From contig JAUMIR010000004.1 of assembly GCA_030847615.1 (NCBI GenBank), positions 219,841,001 to 219,905,000 of the forward strand: 64,000 nt of DNA. Direction: 5' to 3'. The DNA is from Gambelia wislizenii (Eukaryota; Chordata; Lepidosauria; Squamata; Crotaphytidae). This document shows, in pieces, positions 55,219-64,000 of the stretch. A model generated the notes under the pieces. It was not told the origin of the DNA. It saw nothing but the letters and a program-made list of their open reading frames with translations, and made no database searches. Each line of letters opens with the position of its first letter. Positions within the stretch are counted from its first letter, which is position 1. The position numbers and the translations under genes are program-made.

Positions 55219-55370
55219 TAGTGTTTCCCAAACTCTGGTCTTCCAGGTGTTTTGGACTTCATTGACCAAGGTGGCTGAAGCTTCTGGGAACTGATCATTG
55301 ACAAAGGTGGCTGAAGCTTCTGGGAACTGAAACCCTAAGCACCTGGAGGATTAGAGTTTGGGAACTACAG
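55219..55370. mobile_element. Small hAT MITE with perfect 8-bp duplication
   Basis: GTTTAGAG lies on both sides (55211-55218, 55371-55378). Ends TAGTGTTTCCCAAACTC and GAGTTTGGGAACTACAG. A 37-bp unit (GACAAAGGTGGCTGAAGC to GGGAACTGA) is tandemly doubled inside. It is only 152 bp and non-coding. Confidence 0.75.
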
Positions 55371-55378
55371 GTTTAGAG

Positions 55379-55893
55379 GGTGGCCATCCAAGGGCCCTTG
55401 TGGGACCAACACAGTTCCCTAACCTTAAACAGTTGTCCACTCCTGGCTTAAACAGGCTATTCCAACTGCACTCTGCTTAGCATTCTTTAGCAGCAGCAAC
55501 ACAAAGCTATTTAATAAATGTTTTAATGAACACATTTCTGTTTGGAAAGTGAGCATCACCATTCAATGGAAGTTAATTAAAATTATGTAAACTGTGACCT
55601 TGTGAAGATGAGTTGATGTTGGAAAAGCTTTGCTTTCTTTTCTTTTCTTTTCTTTTTAAAATAATCATGCTGCTTGCTAGTTAAGTCCATACAGGTATTC
55701 TGTGGCTTCCAAGGACACAACTCTTGCTTTCCTATAAGTTGGGTTTTCACTTTTGTCAAATAAAACCTGGCCCCCACTAAAAGGAAATATATACATTTTC
55801 AGTGTAAAGCACTGGGTAGAGGAAATATTTCAGGCTGGATTAATTGCTTTGATAAATCTGCTGCAGGGTAGAAATCCTATATTAATATAATTG
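55379..55893. other. No gene recognised; (TTTTC)n tract
   Basis: A TTTTC-type microsatellite lies at 55634-55656. Nothing else recognised. Confidence 0.5.
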
Positions 55894-56139
55894 CAGTTGG
55901 AGCTCTGTATCCACAGATTCTGCACCCACAGATTCAATCATCCACAGTTCAAAAATATTCTTTCCCCCCAAATTCCAAAAAGCAAACCTTGATTTTCAGA
56001 ATTTGCTTGATTTTGCTGTTTTATACAAGGGATACCATTTTACTACACCATTGTATATAATGGAACTTGAGCATCCATGGATTTTGGTAGCCACAGAGGG
56101 TCCTAGAACCAAACCTCAGCAGATACCAAAGGTCCACTG
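55894..56139. mobile_element. MER2-like Tigger MITE
   Basis: Starts CAGTTGGAGCTCTGTATCCA and ends CCAAAGGTCCACTG before TA. The internal GATTCAATCATCCACAG, GCATCCATGGATTTTGGTA and CCACAGAGGGTCCTAGAACC words resemble the MER2 type of Tigger element known from mammals. Right TA present; the left TA appears mutated to TG. Confidence 0.75.
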
Positions 56140-57881
56140 TATTTGTTAAGGATTTGGTGTACAGGTCCTTCCTTACTTAAAGAGAGAGGTATTAATATCT
56201 GGAGTTTGCTTGATGTCCACATTTTATACTCTGGCTTTCCCCAATAACCTTAGAAATGGTAATGGTAACTCACGGATAAAAAAAAGTCATTCTACACATG
56301 AAGCTCAAGAGAACATGCTTTGGGTTAGAGCGTGCATTGAGAACCCAAACAGGACTCAGGCAGCAATAAATTGTAGCAGAGTTGTTCTTCCTTCAAGCAT
56401 CAGAAATAAAGGCTCAGACACAGGCTTATGTCTAAAAACGTTCTTGTTCTTTACTTGAATATAATAAAGAATATATTTACAAATATATACAGCTTTTAGG
56501 AGAAAAACACATCTTCTCAATGTGAGATCCTAAAGAACACATCCTCACATTGTACTGTAAAATCCAAAATAGAACTGCTTAGCTCCCCACCCAGCTTTGC
56601 TCCTGGGCCCAGTCAATATCGAAACAATTGCTAAGCTTGCAAAGTGCCATTTGCTCAGAGCTCTTGCCTTGCAAACCTTGCAAACTGTTACATCTCAGCC
56701 TCAACTCTTTAGAAGATAAATCTACAGAACTTGGATTGGATGGCCCCCAATCCTGACATTGTGTACAGCTGCTGCTAGGATCAATGTGTGGCCTTTCTCA
56801 TTTAAAGGGTCATTATTCAAGGAGCATTTGCCAGTCAAAGCAGGCCACTTCACAGGCAATACAAGGACTAAGCAGAGAGTGAGGCATCCCCACTCACTTG
56901 CTCCACAAGCTGCCACTGGATGATCCTTCCCTGATCTGGTATCTTCCAGATGTTTGGGACTTCAGCAACTACAGCTCCTCACCATTGGTCCATGTTAGCT
57001 GATGAGAAGAGTGGTTCAAAACATCTGAAGGGCACAAAGCTGGGGAAGACTGGTATAGGTTGGATGGTGCTAGATGCACCAGCATTCTAACCTGGTAGAA
57101 GGCAGCTTCAAATGTTTAGTTGCTAGCCTGGATGCAACCCAGCATGGCTTTGGACAGCAAGAGACAAAAGTGAAATTAAATTAAATGAATGTTGGTCTTT
57201 ATGCCTCCTCAGTCAGATGCCAGTTTCTGAAATCAGCTTGTCAGAGGAAAAAGAATTGGGTAATGAAGTATTAAAGCTTCATTCACCTTCCCTTTCACTG
57301 TTTTATTACTTTCTAAATGAGGACAAAGTGACCGTAGCAGCTCCAGTTTCAACTGCTGACTGCAAAATCTTGGTTTTAGTGGGATCAAGTGCATGCTTTT
57401 TCAAGGCAGATAAATCCAAAAAGCCAGGAGAGAAGAGCCTATCTGATACCTGGCAAGAATGCTTTTAGAGTAAGACAAATCTTGTGCATTTAAGAAGCAA
57501 AAAGGTTACCAGGAAGACTCCTGGTGCTACTTTCTTTAATATTGCTGTAGACACTAGATGAACTGCTGCTTACAGACCTCATGTAACCATTTTGGAAAAG
57601 CTGAAATACCACCAATTAGTTGCTTGGGGCAGGCAAATAGAATGGGAAAGTCTGAATGCAGCCAGAGATTGTAAAATTACTTTTGAAAAATAATGGGTTA
57701 TGTTGCAATGGGCGGGGGAGATGATACTTCTGTATTTCATTGTGGTTAACATTCTAAAATTCATTTAGAAACTTGTTGCATTATTAATTATTTCCCATTA
57801 TTTTTTGGTTTTGTTTTGTTTGAAAAGGGTTTCCACTCCCCAAATATTTTGTCTCCAAATACACTCTCCCAGAGGGACTAA
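56140..57881. other. No gene recognised; old palindromic hAT-type trace near 56930-57055
   Basis: Around 56930-57055, TATCTTCCAGATGTTTGGGACTTCAGCAAC and an ACATCTGAAGGGCACAAAGCTGGGG stretch are the degenerate halves of a palindromic MITE like that near 10045. Frames elsewhere (57217-57468 plus) show no domain. Confidence 0.4.
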
Positions 57882-58629
57882 GGACTTTATCAGACGGGTC
57901 TGCAATAGCAGAGTTGTGACACAATAATACCATAAACGGGTTCTTGTGATTGCACAATGTCATCATTCTCCCGTGGTCAGTGTGTGCTCCACCAGTTAAT
58001 TACGCACCACTTTTCATTGATGAGCAAAAGCTGTGAATAGTGCTCAATATTGCTCTTTTCATGGTATTGATGAGCCTGTGAAAATCATGTCCTCCTCTAC
58101 AATGTGAATGGGTAATCTTCCTTTCCACCGCTCCTTTCCCAACAAGAACACATAATTAAACTACCAGGTGAGAACATGAAGAGGACCTACAGGATGCTCT
58201 TTGAATAAACTGTTGGCTTTTCTTGGTATGTTTTTATGTTTGTTTAAGCATTTATTTGTGATTTTTTTGTTGTTGTTATTTATGTGTTTTTGGTGTTTTT
58301 AAGTGAAGTCACATCTTCTTGCAAGTACAACCAAAATCTCACCCATGCAAAATCATGGAAGTAAGAGAAAATTTTTCTTAAAGTTGCATGTGCGGGCTAG
58401 CACAAAGCGTTAATACTGTTATTAGAAGGCAATACAAAGACAAGTGTTACTATCGTGCAACCTTCAATCCCATTCTTAAACTGCTAGTGGTGGTCATGCA
58501 ATAATTCTGTGGCAGTAGTGTTGCATGATTACGGCAATGTGCAATAATCACTGTAATCATGCCACTATGTTTCTGCTTTCCTCAATAGTGGAATTACAGC
58601 GTGTTTAGATGCTAGTCCTGATAAAGTCC
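57882..58629. mobile_element. PIF/Harbinger-type MITE, TAA target duplication
   Basis: Starts GGACTTTATCAGACGGG and ends CTAGTCCTGATAAAGTCC. TAA on both sides (57879-57881, 58630-58632). At 748 bp it is the longest in the set. TAATTACGCACCACTTTTCATTGATGAG inside resembles the arms of 43467-43780 (GGTGGTGCTTTTCATTGAC). Confidence 0.8.
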
Positions 58630-58794
58630 TAAGAAGTGGGCCATAGCAGTGTAATGTTGCAGGATGGAAAGCTCAAGTTCAAGGTTGCCTGGAATCCTAT
58701 TTTCCCCCTAGTTTACTTCACTCACTTCCTGCTCCCAGTGGTTTGCCATACCTTTGCTCTTATGGACTCATATGAGGGAGACCATGATATATAT

Positions 58795-59160
58795 TGAGAT
58801 GTTGATTATATTTATTTCTTACTCATCTCTTCCTATGGATCGAGGTGAGGAACAACAACAAATAACATAATAAAACATAGCACAAGACATAACATCATTT
58901 AAAAGAGCATATAAACCCAATGCATATTAAAATCAATTATTCAATCAAGCTGTTAAATTTCATAATTTAAAAAATAATCTGGATAGGCCTGTCAGAAGAG
59001 ACTGATCCTTACTGCTGTTTTGAACACAGACAGCATATCCAGCTGATGAATCTCATCTGGCAGGTCATTCCACAATCTGGGGGTGGCTGAAGAAAATGTC
59101 CTCTGGGTGGCCTAGTCAGCCTAGTCTTGGCTGACTGAAGTAGATGTCCCCCAGAGGACC
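58795..59160 (+). repeat. Family-A-like interspersed repeat
   Basis: TTATTTCTTACTCATCTCTTCC, GAGGTGAGGAACAACAAC, an A-rich section, then CATTCCACAATCTGGGGGTGGC and GGCCTAGTCAGCC. The order resembles family A but the match is weaker than between 11402 and 47366. Confidence 0.45.
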
Positions 59161-59404
59161 TAAGTGTATGGATGTATAGTTACAATGATAACAATGGTGT
59201 GCTTGCTTGCACAGTCTGCAAAATTACTTATAGCATGAATGAATCTAATAACATGATGAAGCCACCAATAACTGAGCAAGAGAGTTTGTTGTAAGCTTTT
59301 TGTTCTACTGCACAACCATTTTGAAATGTACAAAATTTTGACATCATCAGTGTATGACACATGGAGCAACCATGTCGTCTTCTCTTTGTAAGTAAAAATA
59401 GTAC

Positions 59405-59795
59405 TCTACGGTGAACTCGCCACGGGTCAGCATAAGAGGGGCGCTCCAAAAAAGCGATACAATGAGTCCCTGAAACAACATCTCAGGCTCGGCCAAATTG
59501 ATCACCAACAATGGTCCACCCTGGCCTCACATTGGGAGGCATGGAGATGCACTATCCACAATGCTGCAGCCTTATTTGAGAACTCACGCCGAACAAGTCT
59601 TGAAGAGAAACAACAACGCAGAAAAATCACAACCTGGAAACATCACCCAAGGAGACCTTCTGCTGTGCTTTCTGCAACCGGACTTGTTTATCTTGGATTG
59701 GCCTTTTTAGTCATCAGCGCGCTTGCAGAAAGTGTGGGATGAATCCTTCTTGAATCTTCGTTTGCAAAGAAAAGCCAGAGAGAGAAAGAGAGAGA
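59405..59795 (+). pseudogene. Non-CR1 LINE 3' end with CCHC zinc-finger motif
   Basis: Starts within the sequence for GELATGQHKRGAPKKRYNES and continues LKQHLRLGQIDHQQWSTLAS, WEAWRCTIHNAAALFENSRR. After a frameshift it encodes CAFCNRTC then LSWIGLFSHQRAC, a C-x2-C ... H-x4-C arrangement near the protein's end. The 3' UTR reads CTTCGTTTGCAAAGAAAAGCCAG followed by a GA tail. It shows the part of the LINE that follows the RT C-terminus in 34019-34803. TSD not found. Confidence 0.85.
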
Positions 59796-60401
59796 TACCA
59801 AGATGAACTTTCTTATTTGCAGAGTTTCATATTAGTTGATATGGCTGTTTTTGACTAGTCAGGTGATTAGTCCCAATAACATACTGTTAATACCAAGTTA
59901 TGAAGACTAAAAGGTATTCTATATTGCCAACTGCACAAAAGACTATTTTCTACTGCACATTCTATTTTCCTATGGCACTAAATGAGCTCAGTTGCATATT
60001 AGAATAATACCTGCTGAGTGGTTGCATGATCTTACTCTGGGTCCCAAAATTAAGGTGTCTTTATGGAGATGCAAAGTTTTTATATTAAAGTTGATTGATT
60101 TTCCCCACTCAGCAAATCAGCAATGGGCTTCTTGGTTAAACCATTTCCCCTTAATTGAACAATGTGATGTAATTGACATGGTAATAAAAAGTAGATGGAT
60201 GATTTAGACCTCGAACAAAATAAGATATATAAGAGCAAGCATGGTGTAATGACATTGATCACTGCCTGGTAAGTAGGGATTGGGAGACTTTCACGGTCCC
60301 TACATTACTTAGAGATTGTGAATAACTAACAGTCACGAGTATGTAACTGTAGATTATACTTTTATAACTGCCATAGAGGATTCTGGCCATTATTTATTAT
60401 A
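59796..60401. other. No gene recognised
   Basis: No repeat or coding structure that I can support. The plus-strand frame at 59992-60207 shows no domain. Confidence 0.45.
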
Positions 60402-60612
60402 CAGTCAGCCTGCCATATTCACAGATTCCACCATCCATGGCTTGAATATATTCCAATTTTTTTTTTCTAAGAAGCAAACCTTGATTTTGCCATTTTATAT
60501 AAGGACATCATTTTATTATGCCATTATATATAACGGGACTTCAGTATCCATGGATTTTGATATCCACAGGGGGTAATGGAACCAAACCCCAGCGGATACC
60601 AAGGGCCCACTG
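60402..60612. mobile_element. MER2-like Tigger MITE
   Basis: Starts CAGTCAGCCTGCCATATTCA and ends CCAAGGGCCCACTG. TA on both sides (60400-60401, 60613-60614). Inside GTATCCATGGATTTTGATATCC, CAGGGGGTAATGGAACC and the TTTATATAAGGACATCATTTTATTATG word are shared with 55894-56139. Confidence 0.8.
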
Positions 60613-61665
60613 TACTATTAATTTTTTTTAAAAAAATGCTATCTGTTTCTTACCAGAAACCTCCCCCACCCACTTCCATCCATGCATATCTTTGAAACTG
60701 GGAGGTAGAATTGATTGAAATTTATCCAGGCACATGGACTGCCTTTACACAATACACACATACACAGACCCATACAAAGAAAACTCAATTCAAAATGTGT
60801 GTGTTCTATTTATTGGAAATGATGCTCCTGAAGTGTGAACATCTATAACAAATTATGAATTTTGCTGTGTGCATCTCCTTCTGCAACACACAACGTTCTA
60901 AGGTGGCAAGGGGGGAGGGTGAAGAACAGGCAGTCATACAGGACTGTGAGAGTAGATTGCTTTCACTTCTGAAATTCTATTATTCATCTTTCCCTATTGC
61001 TCAGTAAAATGGTGCTGGGGATATTGTGCTAGTAGCTGACAGAATCTTACAAAGATAAGCACAGGATAGCATCAAAGTATCTGTCTGCCTAGTTTTACCT
61101 GTTGTGCAAAAACAGAAGATGCTGTTGAAGAAGTCCATGAGTTCTTCCAAGGGCAATCAAGGCATTTCTGAATCCTTTTCACACATTCAGAGTATTTCAG
61201 AAGATGAAGATATTTTATACACACAATCAGAGTATGTAGATGCAATCCTGATTATTTTGTTTTGTATACATTAATAGGGCTGTGAGACTGAGTTGATTAA
61301 TTGCTAAAATTAACCATTTTTTTTTAAAAAAAACCAATTTGCTCAAGAGTTGTCCCTGATTAATTGGGCTATAGATGCTTTTTCTTTTAAAACAAATGCT
61401 AATTATTTAACCATCTTAGAAGAGGCATTTCCTAGTTTCTCTTACATAGGAGAGGGCTTGTCTTCTCTGGTGATAATTCCTGCAGTTTGTGTGAACATAA
61501 TCTAAAAACAAGTACAGATGATTCCTCCTCCTTCAGAAGTATTGTGGCTGTAAGATGTTACGAGAACAAAGCTGTGTGTATCTAATGGCTTATGCTGCAT
61601 ACCTTACACTGGCCCAGACCTTGGGAAAATTATATTTTTGGCCTGCAACTCCTAGACTGCAATAA

Positions 61666-61863
61666 ACTGCAGAAATAATGCAGTTTGGTACCACTTTAAC
61701 TATTATGGCTCTATCTTATGGAATTATGGGATTTGAAGCTTGTTGTGGCACCAGAGCTCTCTGACAGAGAAGGCTAACTATCTCACAAAAGTACAAATGC
61801 CAGAATTCCATAGCATTGACCCATGGCAGTTAAAATGATGTCAAACTGGTTTATTTCTGCAGT
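61666..61863. mobile_element. Palindromic MITE, ACTGCAGAAATAA ends
   Basis: Starts ACTGCAGAAATAATGCAGTTTGG and ends AAACTGGTTTATTTCTGCAGT. Inside, GGTACCACTTTAACTATTATGG and CTATCTTATGGAATTATGGG pair with inverses near 61835 and 61805. The core is that of 15132 and 38368, but the ends are different. Very common in squamate genomes as I know them. Confidence 0.7.
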
Positions 61864-64000
61864 GTGGCAGCAGTCCTAGATTCTCTCAGTCAGCATTGCC
61901 TGTAACTTTTATAAGCTGTGTTGACTGGCCCGTTGCCATTGTCAAGATAGGATCAAACTGCCAGTCTGGTCAGCTTCTGTACATGTAAATGCAAATGGGT
62001 GCTGCCATGTTATCTTTGTCTCAGGCAGCAAAATATTTTTGGCTGGCCCTAACTATAAGACCTTCACCTACTTACATGTGGCTCTTTTTGTGAAATGAAT
62101 GGAATATATAGACAGTCTTAGAGTCAGACTTATGACAGGTACCCTATTCATGAGTTATGATGCCGTAAGTCTGACTCACACCATCACAATTCACGTATAT
62201 GGTTGTTGTGCAGGTCAGAACTCTCTTCCAGCTATGCCAGCACCAAACTCTGCCCCCCAGATCTCCCTTCTAAGCAGTTCAGCACTCCCCAACATGGACA
62301 TTTCCATGTTGCCAGTGAGGATACACCAAGCTCTTTCCCTGTAGTTGGATGTGCTGTGACAAGATGGCTATCACAGTGTCCCCAGCTACAGAAAAATACC
62401 TGGATGTGTCCATGCTAATTCCCCTGCTTTCTTCCAAAATAGAAATGGCCACATTGCAGGGTGCCTCACTGCTTAAAAGGGAGTTTTTTTGCGGTGTGTG
62501 TGTGTGCGTGCTTTAGGATATATAGCTACAGAGACATACCTAGGTCTTCTGATGCAGGATCTCGGCCAAAATGTTATTTCATACATGTATAATTCAGATA
62601 AGTGAAGATTATATTACTCTCTAACAAGTGTGCATGGCGTGGATCCAGTCTTGTCTTTACTGTTTTGGGATTCCTGTCTAAGACTGACCACAGCTGTCCA
62701 CACATGTGTACTTGGGGGTTTTCTTTTGATGACTGAAGTTCTCTCACTGCTTTTGGAAACCAAGTCAGAATGATCCCTGGCTTGTTACATTTTATGGAGA
62801 TCTTTAACGGAAAGGTTGGAAGAGCCCCGCTTCATGTTCCCTATGTGAACTTTTGCTTTCCACTCAAATATTTTTAAATACTTTATGTCCAGGCCACTTT
62901 GAAAAATTCAGCTCATGATCTAAACAAGTATCAAGCCTCATTTTTCTTAATCTATACACATAGCTTTATGTAATAATGAGCATGAAACTGGGAGAAGAGA
63001 AAAAGGATGAACACACTAACCGTACCTCCCTCTGTTACTACCTTTGTCATCTTCTCTGTGTTGAGGGCAGATGGATGCTGTGAGGAGCTTTTTCTATCAT
63101 GCCCCAGACAATTTAGAGCCCTGCAAAATCAGTGTTGAGAATCACATGGGAAGCCTACAGTGATACAAAAGGTCACTTGTTGCCTAAGTTTGCCCTCAAT
63201 GTGTAGAAGGCAACAAGGACATCAGGGTGCTGGTGGCAGGGGTGAGGTAGTGTGCCACTCCTTATTCCATAGCTTGAGTCTTCATTGTTCCCTAAAGCAA
63301 AACTCCCAAATAGGGCTTAGTTACTAGATCTTCTGATTCAAAGAGTCAGCATCATTTGAAATTATTTTATTAAAATTGCAACAAGTTGGCCACAGGACAC
63401 CACAAGTTGGGATACCAGGCACTCCTATTGAGAAGAAGCTGTCTGTTCCTTATGTGCAGATTCCATATGGGCAGAGTATTTTTGGTACTATTGGTTGTAG
63501 CTGCTGACACTGACTTCATGCCTGAACTATTTTGGAACAAGAAAAGCCTGTAATGATGTTGCCCGAAAGCACAAATAGCATTGCCAAGACATCAAATCAT
63601 GTTTATTTTACCTTGGATGATAATTTATTGATCTAAATACAACTCCTTGATTAAATTTGCCATAGTAAAGCCCCCATATAAAACTGTTAAGCCATGCAGC
63701 TTTTGCAATCTCCCCTCTTCATTTCTAAGCAATGTTCTGCTATTATGAGGTAAATGGTGCTTATTCAGGACTGCAGAGACAATGAATTATTTCATTTCCT
63801 TAACACTTTAGGATCCCAGGCGGATCGTCTCTCAGTAAGTTCTATTAATTTGTAATTTCTCATTAAATACATCTGAGATGGCAGCCCATCATTTCCAGTA
63901 TGGGAATGTATCCCTTAATCAGTAACAGCCAGATCAGAGCTTGAAAAATGTTAAGTAGGAAAGCAGGATTGTTCCATTTATCATGGCTGTAATCAGTCTG
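61864..64000. other. No gene or bounded repeat recognised
   Basis: Contains a short GT tract (62492-62508). The overlapping frames at 62099-62418 show no domain. No repeat ends seen. Confidence 0.45.

Overview
This window looks like non-coding, transposon-dense nuclear DNA from a vertebrate, most likely a squamate reptile (lizard or snake). The clues are several CR1 LINE copies with the CR1-type 3' end, an L2-like LINE, Penelope-like retroelement fragments, a 5S-rRNA-derived SINE, a tRNA-derived SINE, and many short DNA transposons (hAT, Tc1/mariner-Tigger and PIF/Harbinger types). There is no bacterial-style gene packing, no operon, no rRNA or functional tRNA gene, and no CRISPR array. I recognised no host protein-coding gene. 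Two weak exon-like stretches (45376-45826 plus strand, 48706-49001 minus strand) are given only as candidates. The species guess rests on repeat types alone.

Layout. 1-4.9 kb: a candidate LTR (to about 1290) and fragments of a hAT-like family. 4.9-7.1 kb: a hAT element with an 8-bp target-site duplication (TSD) that holds a SINE, a Charlie-like hAT MITE, a CR1 3' end and a Tigger-like MITE. 8.0-9.5 kb: a CR1 copy with a long open RT frame and an older CR1 3' end. 10-20 kb: family-A repeats, palindromic MITEs, a second LTR-like segment and SINEs. 20.5-23.2 kb: a block of degenerate tandem repeats followed by a degraded L2-like LINE. 26-31.3 kb: Penelope fragments, including a large inverted pair, and a three-level nest (outer element, MITE, twin-primed LINE). 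34.0-34.8 kb: a LINE fragment of a second, non-CR1 type. 39-41.5 kb: a hAT element, a Tigger-like MITE and another Penelope fragment. 41.5-44.7 kb: a CR1 broken by three DNA transposons and an internal 107-bp tandem duplication. 44.8-53.1 kb: more MITEs and family-A/family-C repeats. 53.1-55.4 kb: a Tigger-like element with a GC-rich tandem core, the least damaged CR1 copy (366 codons open), a 5S-derived SINE and a small hAT. 55.9-61.9 kb: two MER2-like Tigger MITEs, a 748-bp hairpin-type MITE and a LINE 3' end.

How the parts relate. The open frames are reverse transcriptases of LINEs or parts of Penelope elements. The short elements encode nothing and would have depended on transposases or RTs supplied elsewhere. 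The most coherent signal is a set of seven non-autonomous elements whose ends begin GGACTTTWTC or GGAGATTWTC, several of them long hairpins, each flanked by a matching 3-bp TSD. This fits the PIF/Harbinger type. Insertions within insertions give a relative time order at several points.
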